Of a DNA stretch of 23,660 nt, positions 6,546 through 14,324 are shown piece after piece. The stretch comes from DASRTE01 sp035656095 (GTDB lineage: Bacteria; Actinomycetota; Actinomycetes; Jiangellales; Jiangellaceae): the NCBI GenBank assembly GCA_035656095.1, contig DASRTE010000068.1:1-23660 (forward strand), written 5' to 3'. The number at the start of each line of letters is the position of its first letter. Within the stretch, counting starts at the first letter, position 1. Under the pieces are notes generated by a model, which saw only the letters and a list, made by a program, of their open reading frames with translations, was not told where the DNA came from and searched no databases. A program made the position numbers and the translations under genes.

Positions 6546-7220
6546 TCAGCGCGGTTCGGAGCCCGGCACGACCAGGCGGGACTCGTAGGCGAGGACGACC
6601 AGCTGGACGCGGTCCCGTAAACCGAGCTTGGTGAGGATCCGGCTCACATGTGTCTTCGCCGTCAGCGGACTGATGACGAGCAGATCGGCGATCTCGGCGT
6701 TGGACAGGCCCCGGCCGATCAGCCCGAGCACCTCGACCTCCCGCTCGGTCAGCATTTCGGCGATCCGATGGTCCGGCCGGCCCGCCCCAGGACGCAGGGC
6801 GAACTCGGCGATGAGCCGGCGCGTCACGTTCGGCGTGATGAGCGCACCGCCGTCGGCCACCACCCGGATCGCCTGCAGGAGCTCCTCCGGGCTCGTGTCC
6901 TTCAGCAGGAATCCCGACGCTCCTGCCCGCAAGGCCCCATACACGTAATCGTCGAGGTCGAAGGTGGTCAGGACGATCACTCGAACGCCCTCGGTCGCTG
7001 GGTCGCCGGTGATGCGCCGGGTGGCCTCGATGCCGTCGAGCACGGGCATACGCACGTCCATCAGGAGCACATCGGGCCGCTGCTGCCTGGCCAGCGCCAG
7101 GGCCTGCTCGCCGTTGGCGGCCTCACCGACGAACGCGAGATCCGCGGCGAGCGAGATCTGCACCCGGAGGCCGTCGCGGATGATCGCCTGGTCGTCGGCG
7201 ACCCCGACCCGGATGCTCAC
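6546..7220 (-). CDS. LuxR/NarL-type response regulator
   Basis: A 224-residue two-domain regulator. The receiver domain (1-120) has acidic pocket D9/D10, phospho-acceptor D55 in LLMDVRMP, T/T switch residues at 85-86 and K107 in FLLKDTS. The LuxR-type helix-turn-helix (about 155-208) reads LTEREVEVLGLIGRGLSNAEIA and then LVISPLTAKTHVSRILTKLG. Phosphorylated dimers would bind a dyad near target promoters. I use the GTG start at 7220 because it overlaps the kinase TGA (GTGA) and begins directly at strand 1 (SIRVGVADD); the longer frame to 7262 has no family support. Likely targets are its own operon and the ABC exporter that follows. Confidence 0.95.
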   Translation of the reverse strand: MSIRVGVADDQAIIRDGLRVQISLAADLAFVGEAANGEQALALARQQRPDVLLMDVRMPVLDGIEATRRITGDPATEGVRVIVLTTFDLDDYVYGALRAGASGFLLKDTSPEELLQAIRVVADGGALITPNVTRRLIAEFALRPGAGRPDHRIAEMLTEREVEVLGLIGRGLSNAEIADLLVISPLTAKTHVSRILTKLGLRDRVQLVVLAYESRLVVPGSEPR

Positions 7221-8275
7221 CGCCGATCCCGGCCGATCGGAAGGCGGGTGGTGATCTCCCACCCCGGGCCGTCGGCGCGCGGGCCGGCGCGAAGGTCACC
7301 GCCCACGGCTGCAGCCCGCTCCCGCATCCCGCGGATGCCGTTTCCCTCGGCCGCCGCTGTGCCGGCACCGTCGTCGAGGACGCTCAGCGTCACCGCATCG
7401 TCGGTACCGATCCGCACCTGCGCGTGATCGGAGCCGGAGTGGCGAAGCACGTTGGTCAGACTCTCCTGCACGATGCGGTAGGCCGCCTCCGCCGTCGCGG
7501 CGGGCACGTTCTCGAGAGTCCCGTCGATGGTCACGTCGACCGCCAGCCCGGCGCCGCGCGCCGCATCCGCCAGCGCAGCCAGGTCGCCCAGGGTCGCCCG
7601 CTCCGGGCGCTCACGCAGAACGCCCACCAGCCAGCGCACCTCGCGGAGCACTCGGCGACCAGCCTGCTCGATGGTGACCAGGGCCCGACGTACGTCAGCG
7701 TCGGCGCCCGCATCCAGTGCCATCCGCCCGGCGCCGGCCTGAACGGTGATCGCGCCCATGCCGTGGCCGACCACGTCGTGCAGGTCGCGGGCGATGCGCA
7801 GACGCTCCTCCAGGACGGCAGCCCGGGTCGTCGCCGCCAGGCGCGCCTCCCTCCCGGCGGCAAGTGCCCCGGCGAGGACCGAAACCAAGAGCGCGGCGGC
7901 GTACGTCGGCGCCAAGCCGGCGGGCCCGATCACCACGACCGTCACCGTGACGACCAGCACGCCCAGCATGGCAGTCCCCGCGCCGCGCCACGACGCATCG
8001 CGACGTGCGACCGTGTAGCAGCCGACGGCCACGGCCACCGGCAGCACCGGACCGAGCATCGCGGCCTGGACGACGTAGGCGAGGAGAGCGCCGGCGAGCA
8101 CCGCCAGCGGGGCACGGTGGCGGAACCACAGCACCAGGCCGCCGGCCAGGCCGGCCAGCGAACCGACGGCGGTGAGCACCATGTCGGGCTCCGCAGCCGA
8201 ACCGGGCCGCACCGAGGCCACCTGCAGCACGGTGGCGGCCACCACGAGGGTCCGATCCACCCAGACGCCCGTCAT
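7217..8275 (-). CDS. Sensor histidine kinase (HisKA_3/NarX-like)
   Basis: A 352-residue membrane kinase. The N-terminal 140 residues are hydrophobic and form about five or six membrane segments with almost no outside loop, as in kinases that sense signals within the membrane. The dimerisation and phospho-acceptor motif is LRIARDLHDVVGHGMGAIT, with H166. The ATPase part has an N box near AYRIVQESLTNVLRHSG and a G box DDGAG followed by GNGIRGMRERA. It phosphorylates the regulator encoded next, whose GTG start overlaps its stop. ATG 8275 is the only start before the first membrane segment; its Shine-Dalgarno is weak. The sensed signal is unknown. Linkage to an ABC-2 exporter suggests envelope stress or a toxic compound. 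Confidence 0.94.
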   Translation of the reverse strand: MTGVWVDRTLVVAATVLQVASVRPGSAAEPDMVLTAVGSLAGLAGGLVLWFRHRAPLAVLAGALLAYVVQAAMLGPVLPVAVAVGCYTVARRDASWRGAGTAMLGVLVVTVTVVVIGPAGLAPTYAAALLVSVLAGALAAGREARLAATTRAAVLEERLRIARDLHDVVGHGMGAITVQAGAGRMALDAGADADVRRALVTIEQAGRRVLREVRWLVGVLRERPERATLGDLAALADAARGAGLAVDVTIDGTLENVPAATAEAAYRIVQESLTNVLRHSGSDHAQVRIGTDDAVTLSVLDDGAGTAAAEGNGIRGMRERAAAVGGDLRAGPRADGPGWEITTRLPIGRDRR

Positions 8276-8339
8276 AGCCAGATCATGCAGGATCGCGGCA
8301 AACGCCGAGCGACCACGGACGAGTGCTCGCCGCGTGTGC

Positions 8340-9713
8340 TCAGCCGGTCACGGCGGCGGGTGGTTCGGCGTCCTCGCCGGGCGCGGTACCGAGGAACTCG
8401 ATGACGCCGACCGCGAGCAGTGCGATCGCCGCGAGGACCAGCACGACGGCGCCGGTCGGGTACGGCCAGAACACGAGGGCGACGGCGGCGAGCGCGAGCA
8501 CGCCGATGCGAAGCATCCCACGATGCGCGTGTACCCATTCGCCGAACCCGCCCAGCCGCCAACCCCGAGAGTCCGCCGCGCCGCGCCAACGGCGGAATGC
8601 GCCAGTCACCCCCGACCGCATCCCGACGGCTGCGGCCGACGGTCCACTCAGGGCTGCCCACACGGCAACGACGAGCCCGGCGGCCAGCACCGCGCGCAGG
8701 GTCAACCGCAGGAAGCTCACCACCTGGTCGAAGATCGCCGTTGCCGCCTCGTACGGGATGACGCCGTCGACGCTGTCCAGGTAGACGTTCCGCCCGATCA
8801 GGATCGCAAGGGCCAGCACCACCATCGCGACGACCAGCCCCGCGCCTGCGCGGATCGACGCCCTGCGACGGTCACGGGCGAGCAGGACGCCGGTGACGAT
8901 GAGCGCAATGGCGATGATCGGTAGCACGACGCCGGCTCTGTCGATCGCGTTGAACGCCCGCTGCATGGTCGACACGTCACCGCCGCTGTAGACCGTGATG
9001 ACAGCGTCGACAGTGGGAACTCGCGAGATCAGCCCGAGTCCATCGTCGGCCAGCCGTTCCTTGACCCGGTCGATGATCGGGGCCAGCCTGATGGTCACCT
9101 CGCCGGACTCGATCTGTACGGCGTCGCTCTCGCCGGTCAGGGCGGCGTTGAGTTGGGCGTGACTCTCGCGGTTGACGGTCTCCCAGATCTCGGCGAACCG
9201 ATCCGACGCGACGAACTGGTCCACCCGGTCGCGGACGAATCCCTCGATGCCGCTCGCGATGGGCCCTGCCAGGCCCTCGATGCGTTCAGTGGCTCGCTCG
9301 GGTAACCCCTGCTCGGCGCCCACGTCGGCGAGCGCTCCGAGGGACTGGTCGACCAGGGCCTGCACGTCGATCGACGTGAGGATCTGGTTGGAGACCGCGT
9401 CGGAGACAAGCGACTGCACGGCCGGGTCGTCCGCCAGCGGAGCCATGGTCTCGACGTAACGATCGGTGTCGACGACCACCGACTGCAGCCAGGCGCTCAG
9501 CACAGCCACCGGTGCCAGGATGCAGCCCAGGGTGATCGCCGTCGCCGACACGAACGGTCGCCACCCGAACTCCCGGCGACGCCGGGTTGGGGCGCTCAGG
9601 TGCTCCACCTCGGAACGGAGGCGGACCAACTCTTCACGTTCGGCCGTGGAAAGGGTGGCCTCACCCGCTGGGGGCTGGTCATGGGTGGGTGTGTCATCGT
9701 GTCCGTCCGACAT
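8340..9713 (-). CDS. Integral membrane protein with large extracytoplasmic domain, unknown function
   Basis: A 457-residue protein. Residues 1-50 are charged and cytoplasmic, with a short coiled-coil-like stretch (TAEREELVRLRSEVEHL). One membrane helix spans about 53-79. An outside domain of roughly 190 residues follows, starting VDTDRYVETMAPLADDPAVQ and rich in helices. Then come about five membrane helices: two around 275-325, one around 350-370 and two at 405-445. I recall this VDTDRYVETMAPLA arrangement as a common actinobacterial membrane family without a known role. ATG 9713 has the Shine-Dalgarno GAGGT; the frame extension to 9815 is not family-like. It is transcribed alone, with hairpins behind the neighbouring oxidoreductase gene upstream and the kinase gene 64 bp downstream. 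Confidence 0.82.
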   Translation of the reverse strand: MSDGHDDTPTHDQPPAGEATLSTAEREELVRLRSEVEHLSAPTRRRREFGWRPFVSATAITLGCILAPVAVLSAWLQSVVVDTDRYVETMAPLADDPAVQSLVSDAVSNQILTSIDVQALVDQSLGALADVGAEQGLPERATERIEGLAGPIASGIEGFVRDRVDQFVASDRFAEIWETVNRESHAQLNAALTGESDAVQIESGEVTIRLAPIIDRVKERLADDGLGLISRVPTVDAVITVYSGGDVSTMQRAFNAIDRAGVVLPIIAIALIVTGVLLARDRRRASIRAGAGLVVAMVVLALAILIGRNVYLDSVDGVIPYEAATAIFDQVVSFLRLTLRAVLAAGLVVAVWAALSGPSAAAVGMRSGVTGAFRRWRGAADSRGWRLGGFGEWVHAHRGMLRIGVLALAAVALVFWPYPTGAVVLVLAAIALLAVGVIEFLGTAPGEDAEPPAAVTG

Positions 9714-9776
9714 GGCAAATACCTCACTGGCCGGTTCCAGGTGAATCCACTGTGCTCCCGAAGTGAGTGCGAAGAC

Positions 9777-9815
9777 GTCACCCGAAGAGGGTGATTGGCG
9801 CGTTCCAGCGCGCAA
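9777..9815. terminator. Two small hairpins after the flavoprotein gene
   Basis: TCACCC/GGGTGA with loop gaaga (9777-9793), then GCGCG/CGCGC with loop ttccag (9797-9812), flanked by TT/AA pairing. Both lie between the oxidoreductase stop (9842) and the membrane-protein start (9713) on the minus strand. They may end transcription of the former. The stems are short, so this is moderate support only. Confidence 0.4.
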
Positions 9816-9841
9816 ACCTGAGCGGTCGTCGGCGAATCGCT

Positions 9842-11191
9842 CTAGCCGAGGTCGCGCAGGGCGTCTTCGATGCCGCGGTGGAATGTCGGGTAGGCGTAGA
9901 TCATGTGCCGCAGCGTGTCGATGGGGACTTGGGCGTGCACGACCACGGCAAGCGCGGCGAGCACCTCGCCGCCGGTGGGCCCGGCCGAGGTGGCGCCGAC
10001 CAGAACGCCGCGGTCGGCGTCGGCGACCACCTTGATGATGCCCTGGTTGCCGGCCTTGTGGATCCAGCCCCGGGCCGAGGACGGTACCCGCGCCAGCCCG
10101 ACGGCGACCCGCAGGCCTGCATCACCGGCCTGCGCCTCGGTCAGCCCGACCGAGCCGACCTCTGGGTCGGTGAACGTGACCCGCGGGACGGCACGATAGT
10201 CCGCCGGTGGCCCATACTCGCCGAGGATGTCACGGACCGCGATGTCCGCCTGATACATGGCCATGTGGGTGAACGCGCCGCGCCCGGTGACGTCGCCGAC
10301 CGCCCACAACCGGTCACCGGCGCGCATCCGCTCATCCACGGCGACCGCCGGCGCACCCGGCTCGACACCCACCGTGTCGACACCGAGCGGCCCGAGGTCC
10401 GCGCGGCGCCCGACCGCGACCAGGAGGCGCTCTGCGCGCAGCTCGCCGCCGGCGGTGACGGTGAACCGGGCACCGTCGTGGCCGACCGCGGTGGCGCGGG
10501 TGCCGGTGTGCACGGTGATGCCGTCGGCTTCAAGTATGGGCTGGATCAGGGCGGACGACTCGGGCTCCTCGGCCGGGAGCAACCGGTCCAGGGCCTCCAC
10601 GACCGTCACGGCGACGCCGAACCGCGCGTACACCTGCGCCAGTTCCAGTCCTACGGCGCCGCCGCCGAGCACGAGCAGCGACTCGGGCAGCGTCTTGGCC
10701 TCGATCGCCTCCCGGTTGGTCCAGTACGGAGTATCGGCGAGTCCGTCGATCGGTGGGATCACCGGCACCGTCCCGGTCGCGAGCACCACCCCCCGCCGGG
10801 TCTGGTATGTCTCACCGTCGACCTCGGCGGTGCCCGGCCCGGCCAGCCGGCCACGGCCACGCACGAACCGGCCACCCTTGCCGGTGAACCGGTCGACGGC
10901 CACCTGGTCGTTCCAGTCGTCGGTGGCCTCATCCCGGATCCGCTCGGCCACCGGCGCCCAGTCCGGCATGACCTCGGCATGGCCGGCCATCCCGTCGACC
11001 CGGCGCGCCTCGGCGAGCAGGTTGGACGCGCGAATCATCATCTTGCTCGGGATACACCCCCAGTACGGGCACTCCCCGCCGACCAGCCCGTACTCGATGC
11101 CCACCACCGCCAGGCCCGCCTCGGCCAACCGGCCGGCGACCTCCTCGCCCCCCACACCCATGCCGAGAACGACCACGTCCACCTGCTCCAT
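9842..11191 (-). CDS. FAD-dependent pyridine nucleotide-disulfide oxidoreductase with atypical active site
   Basis: A 449-residue class I flavoprotein disulfide reductase-like enzyme. The FAD-binding start is VVVLGMGVGGEEVA. The redox motif GGECPYWGCIPSKMM carries C41 and C46 with the usual four-residue spacing but Pro-Tyr-Trp-Gly between them instead of the usual xNxG. The second Rossmann motif is LVLGGGAVGLELAQVYARFG for NAD(P)H. The second FAD contact is LWAVGDVTGRGAFTH. The dimer-interface end reads HMIYAYPTFHRGIEDAL, where dihydrolipoamide and mercuric reductases have HPT-x(4)-E; here the catalytic His position is Tyr. It may reduce quinones or another acceptor rather than lipoamide or glutathione. 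ATG 11191 has a GGGAG Shine-Dalgarno; the longer frame to 11386 overlaps the divergent gene and is not coding. Not an E3 subunit by context. Confidence 0.88.
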   Translation of the reverse strand: MEQVDVVVLGMGVGGEEVAGRLAEAGLAVVGIEYGLVGGECPYWGCIPSKMMIRASNLLAEARRVDGMAGHAEVMPDWAPVAERIRDEATDDWNDQVAVDRFTGKGGRFVRGRGRLAGPGTAEVDGETYQTRRGVVLATGTVPVIPPIDGLADTPYWTNREAIEAKTLPESLLVLGGGAVGLELAQVYARFGVAVTVVEALDRLLPAEEPESSALIQPILEADGITVHTGTRATAVGHDGARFTVTAGGELRAERLLVAVGRRADLGPLGVDTVGVEPGAPAVAVDERMRAGDRLWAVGDVTGRGAFTHMAMYQADIAVRDILGEYGPPADYRAVPRVTFTDPEVGSVGLTEAQAGDAGLRVAVGLARVPSSARGWIHKAGNQGIIKVVADADRGVLVGATSAGPTGGEVLAALAVVVHAQVPIDTLRHMIYAYPTFHRGIEDALRDLG

Positions 11192-11377
11192 CACGTTCAG
11201 CTCCCAACGCCCCGTTCTCGCGTGCTTCGACGAGCCATCCGAGGTCGACGATATGTGTCGGCGGCTGACCCATCGCCTTGCCCGGCGCCCGGCTTCGGCT
11301 TTCGCGGCCAGGGAGCTAGCTGGCTCTCCTGCGACGACTGCACAAAGCCACGGCGTACGCCCCGTGATACGGGGTAG
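11192..11377. promoter_or_regulatory. Divergent promoter region
   Basis: 186 bp between the minus-strand flavoprotein and the plus-strand YihY gene must hold both promoters. It contains an imperfect dyad around agggagctagctggctctcct (about 11310-11330) and CCCCGT-gat-ACGGGG at 11360-11374, which touches the YihY ribosome-binding area. No convincing -35/-10 pair could be fixed by eye. Confidence 0.4.
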
Positions 11378-12403
11378 ATGGGGCATATGAACCGCGACCC
11401 GCAGGCCGTACCCGGCGTCGAGGCGGACCGCCCCAGCGAGATCCCTCCTCCCGGGTGGTTCCAGATCGTCAAACGTGCGTGGAAGGAGTCGAAGAAAGAC
11501 AGCGTGCCGCTGTTGTCCGCAGGCGTCGCCTTCTACGCGTTCCTCGCACTCGTCCCGACGCTGATCGCCGTCGTCATGATCTACGGGCTGGTCAGCGACG
11601 CCGACCAGGTGGCAGAACAGATCGAGTCGTTCGGTTCGGCGCTGCCGAGCAGTGCCGAGGACTTGCTGTCAGAACAGATGACGACGTTGGCCAACGCGTC
11701 CGAGCGTTCCCTGAGCGTCGGGCTCGTGATCGCTCTGGGATTCGCACTGTGGTCTGCATCCGGCGGGATCAACAACTTGATCACCGCCGTGAACGTCGCG
11801 TACGACGAGGAGGTGAAACGCGGCTTCGTCAAGAGCAGGGCGCTGGCACTCGGCATAACCGTGGGCGCGATCGTGTTCGTGGTCGTCGCTGTGGCGCTCG
11901 TGGCCGCGCTTCCCGTCGTCCTTGATGCCCTGGACGTGCCGGGCTGGGTCGAGGCCGTCGCCGAGGTCGGCCGCTGGCTAGGGCTGGTGGTGGTGGTGCT
12001 GATAGCCCTCGCACTGCTGTACCGGTGGGCGCCGGACCGGGACTCGCCGAAGTTCCGGTGGCTGTCGATCGGGGCCATCCTCGCCACCGTCCTGTGGGTC
12101 GTCGCGTCGATCGGGTTCTCGATCTACGTCGACAACTTCGCCTCCTACGGCAAGACCTACGGATCGCTCGCCGGCGTGATCGTCCTGCTCCTGTGGCTGT
12201 GGTTGGGCGCCTACGCGACGCTGCTCGGCGCCGAGGTCAACGCCGAGATGGAGCAGCAGACCATCAAGGACACGACGAAGGGCGAACCTCGGCCGCTGGG
12301 TCAGCGCCGTGCCGTGAAGGCCGACTCGATCCCCGGCGACGAGGGAACCGTCCCCGACGAGCCCCAACCGCACCCGGCCGACCAGGATCGGCGCTCCTCC
12401 TGA
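11378..12403 (+). CDS. YihY/virulence factor BrkB family membrane protein
   Basis: A 341-residue inner membrane protein. After a 30-residue polar N-terminus comes the family hallmark SVPLLSAGVAFYAFLALVP (about 42-60). Six hydrophobic segments follow: about 46-70, 108-125, 155-182, 200-218, 228-250 and 260-285. Within them are the SGGINNLITAVNVAYDEEVKRG loop and YRWAPDRDSPKFRWLSIGA. The C-terminal 60 residues are charged and cytoplasmic. The family was once called ribonuclease BN by mistake; its function is not settled, with flippase or transporter roles proposed. Two starts are possible, ATG 11378 and ATG 11387 (MGHM), each preceded by a G-run. A strong bidirectional terminator lies just after the stop. 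Confidence 0.93.
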   Translation: MGHMNRDPQAVPGVEADRPSEIPPPGWFQIVKRAWKESKKDSVPLLSAGVAFYAFLALVPTLIAVVMIYGLVSDADQVAEQIESFGSALPSSAEDLLSEQMTTLANASERSLSVGLVIALGFALWSASGGINNLITAVNVAYDEEVKRGFVKSRALALGITVGAIVFVVVAVALVAALPVVLDALDVPGWVEAVAEVGRWLGLVVVVLIALALLYRWAPDRDSPKFRWLSIGAILATVLWVVASIGFSIYVDNFASYGKTYGSLAGVIVLLLWLWLGAYATLLGAEVNAEMEQQTIKDTTKGEPRPLGQRRAVKADSIPGDEGTVPDEPQPHPADQDRRSS

Positions 12404-12415
12404 GCGGTGCCACGA

Positions 12416-12454
12416 ATACGGCGCCCAGTCCTGACGAGGGACTGGGCGCCGTAT
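12416..12454. terminator. Bidirectional terminator, perfect 16-bp stem
   Basis: ATACGGCGCCCAGTCC (12416-12431) pairs perfectly with GGACTGGGCGCCGTAT (12439-12454) around a 7-nt loop. Partial outer pairing (ccacga/tcgtgg) extends it. It sits between the convergent ends of the YihY gene (12403) and the DUF3618 gene (12465), so it can serve both. Confidence 0.92.
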
Positions 12455-12464
12455 CGTCTCGTGG

Positions 12465-13046
12465 TCAGCTGCTGGACTTGACCTCGTCGGCCACGGTGGT
12501 CGCAGACGAGCGGCCTTCGTCCTTGACCGTCGAGGCGGCATCGGCGGCGGTGGACTTCACCGACTCGACGGCTTCCTGAGCCCGGCCCTTCATGCCCTGG
12601 CCGATCTCGGCACCGACATCGGATGCCTTATGCGCCAGCGGCTGTCCGTACTCCCTGGCGGTGTCGACGGCCTTGGAGGCCAGTTCCGCCTCCTTCTGGC
12701 TCGCCGGCAGCAGCGATGCGACAAGCCATCCGGCCCCGAAGACGATCAGGCCGGCTGCCAGCGGGTTGCCTTGCGCCTTCTCCTTGACGAGTCCCGCCGC
12801 GTCCGACGCAGTGCCGGTGACGCTGTCACCAACGGAGGAGACACCGTCCCCGACGGAGCCGGCAGCATCCTGGGCGGTCCCCATCACACGGTCCTTCACG
12901 TTCGACAGCCGCCCTCTCGTGCGCTCCATGCTTCGGCCCACGATGCGGCTCGGGCTGACCTTCTCAGCCAGAGCGTCGACGTCGCGCGTGAGCTCTCCGC
13001 GAGTGTCCTCGATGTCCTGTTTCAGTCCCTCAGTGTCTTCGCCCAT
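12465..13046 (-). CDS. DUF3618 family membrane-anchored protein
   Basis: A 193-residue protein. The N-terminal DUF3618 pattern (about 8-55) is LKQDIEDTRGELTRDVDALA followed by EKVSPSRIVGR. An Ala/Gly/Ser-rich amphipathic helical repeat stretch (60-95) follows, then one membrane segment AAGLIVFGAGWLVASLLPA (about 97-115), and a long apolipoprotein-like helix (VDTAREYGQPLAHKASDVG onward) to the end. Such proteins occur next to holin-like proteins in actinomycetes and are thought to be envelope stress proteins, but no biochemical role is settled. ATG 13046 has a perfect AAGGAGG 8 nt upstream, inside the preceding gene, with which it overlaps by 25 nt. Last gene of the three-gene operon. Confidence 0.88.
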   Translation of the reverse strand: MGEDTEGLKQDIEDTRGELTRDVDALAEKVSPSRIVGRSMERTRGRLSNVKDRVMGTAQDAAGSVGDGVSSVGDSVTGTASDAAGLVKEKAQGNPLAAGLIVFGAGWLVASLLPASQKEAELASKAVDTAREYGQPLAHKASDVGAEIGQGMKGRAQEAVESVKSTAADAASTVKDEGRSSATTVADEVKSSS

Positions 13047-13453
13047 TGCACATCCTCCTTCAGTGTCTCTGTGGTGGTCTCGAGCTTGGGGTCGAATGAC
13101 TGGAGCTGGCGCCGACCCCGTGCGGCCAGTACCGCAGCAACGATCGCCCAGATCACGGCCACGATCAGCGCCGCGAGGTCCAGCGGCATGACCCGGCCGA
13201 GGACCAGCATGAGAGCGACCGACGCGAACAGCAGGAGGAGGTGACCGGCGATGCCGGCACCGCCGAGCATCCCGGCGCCCTTGCCGAGCTTGACCACCTC
13301 CTGCTTTGCCTCCACCTTGGCCAGTTCGATCTCCTGGCGGAGGAGCCGGCCGAAGTCCTCGGCGATCTCTCCGACGATGTCGCCCAGGGACCGGTCCTCG
13401 ACGTCGGGACGCGCGTCCTCATCGGTCGGACCGGGCATCGACGGCGTGGTCAT
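13022..13453 (-). CDS. Phage holin superfamily III-like membrane protein (DUF1469 type)
   Basis: A 143-residue protein. An acidic N-terminus precedes a cytoplasmic amphipathic helix with the usual pattern RSLGDIVGEIAEDFGRLLRQ followed by EIELAKVEAKQEVVKLGKGA (about 22-60). Two membrane helices follow (about 62-85 and 92-112), then a charged tail. It is called holin-like by sequence family, yet cellular copies in operons like this are not lysis genes; a membrane-stress or envelope role is likelier. ATG 13453 overlaps the stop of the preceding gene (ATGA). The DUF3618 gene begins 25 nt before its own stop. There is no prophage context around it. Confidence 0.88.
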   Translation of the reverse strand: MTTPSMPGPTDEDARPDVEDRSLGDIVGEIAEDFGRLLRQEIELAKVEAKQEVVKLGKGAGMLGGAGIAGHLLLLFASVALMLVLGRVMPLDLAALIVAVIWAIVAAVLAARGRRQLQSFDPKLETTTETLKEDVQWAKTLRD

Positions 13454-14217
13454 GGACGCCCCTCTTCCCCGAGCAGCGGCTCGTCCGGACGCAGCCCGCC
13501 GGAGGTGCTTGCCGACGACGCAGCGCGTCTCTGGCTTCGCGAGGCGGTGTTGGCGGTCTGGTTGCCCAGGCTCCCAACCGTCACGCCGGATCCACCGACC
13601 ACGGCGTCGTTCGACGTGCCCTGCAACGGCCTGCTCGCCGACGGCGAGGATGTGGACGGGTGGCTCACCCGGTACCTGCCTGTGGAACCGGTCGACAACG
13701 TCGAGTCGCTGCTCGCCGCGCCGCGGGTGAGGCGACCGGCGACGACACCGGCGACGGCGGCACCCAGGAGGAAGACCGCGGGACGCCGCCTGGCGAGCCG
13801 ACGGAGTTCCTCGATCAGGTCACCGGGCTCGTGTTCGCCCAGGAACGTCGAGACCTCCCGCGCGCGGGTCGCCAGCATTCCGGTCAGGTCGCTCGCAAGC
13901 CCGGAACTGGTGGTCGACTGCCTCATGGTGTCCAGGTCGTCGCCGAACCGGCGCACGTTGTCCGCCAGGCGGTCCCGTTGGGTGATCGACTGGTCGTGGA
14001 CCTGAGTCTTGAACTCGCCGACCAGGTCGCGAGCCTGGGTCCCGACCTCGGACGCGACCTCCTGCGCCTGGCCCTTCGCTACATCGACGACCCGGCCGGC
14101 TTCCTCGGTCGCGGTGCCGGCGGCCTGCTTCACCGTTCCGGTGCCTTCTCCGGCCGTCGTGGTGGTGCTTGCGCGTCCCGGCATGTCAGGGGTGCCGGCC
14201 CCCGTTGGTGTTGTCAT
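13450..14217 (-). CDS. Amphipathic, single-membrane-segment stress-type protein
   Basis: A 255-residue protein. It has a Thr/Gly-rich disordered N-terminus (1-30), a long helical region with apolipoprotein-like repeats (about 30-125; VKQAAGTATEEAGRVVDVAK onward), a helix with paired acidic and basic residues (EPGDLIEELRRLARRRP), one membrane segment (AVFLLGAAVAGVVAGRLT, about 147-164) and a Ser/Thr-rich tail with no predicted fold. Proteins with the RRPAVFLLGAAVAGVVAGR segment are often annotated as nutrient-deprivation-induced or simply hypothetical. ATG 14217 is chosen over TTG 14238 because AGGAGG lies 5 nt before it. First gene of the operon; its stop overlaps the holin-like start. Confidence 0.82.
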   Translation of the reverse strand: MTTPTGAGTPDMPGRASTTTTAGEGTGTVKQAAGTATEEAGRVVDVAKGQAQEVASEVGTQARDLVGEFKTQVHDQSITQRDRLADNVRRFGDDLDTMRQSTTSSGLASDLTGMLATRAREVSTFLGEHEPGDLIEELRRLARRRPAVFLLGAAVAGVVAGRLTRGAASSDSTLSTGSTGRYRVSHPSTSSPSASRPLQGTSNDAVVGGSGVTVGSLGNQTANTASRSQRRAASSASTSGGLRPDEPLLGEEGRP

Positions 14218-14251
14218 CGTGGCCTCCTGTGTGGACAACTAGACCCACCGG

Positions 14252-14257
14252 ATACCC
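14252..14257 (-). promoter_or_regulatory. Possible stress sigma factor -10 element (GGGTAT)
   Basis: GGGTAT on the minus strand, 35 nt before the start at 14217, matches the -10 of actinobacterial SigB/SigF-type promoters. No good GTTT-like -35 was found at the usual 14-17 nt distance, so this is a weak call. The function of the operon and the RsbW-like neighbour make it worth noting. Confidence 0.28.
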
Positions 14258-14324
14258 AGCGGATCGCGACCTATGCGGCTGCGGTCGAAGAAGTTTCGAA
14301 TGGACCGTCGCACGCGGTCGGTGA

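Noticed and set aside
9767..11377. Long plus-strand open frame of 536 codons
   Set aside because: Antisense to the flavoprotein gene, whose motifs are unambiguous.
13022..13453. Prophage lysis gene
   Set aside because: Holin-like by family only; no phage genes near it and it sits in a cellular stress-type operon.
14218..14238. TTG start at 14238 for the first stress-operon gene
   Set aside because: ATG 14217 has a strong AGGAGG at proper distance.
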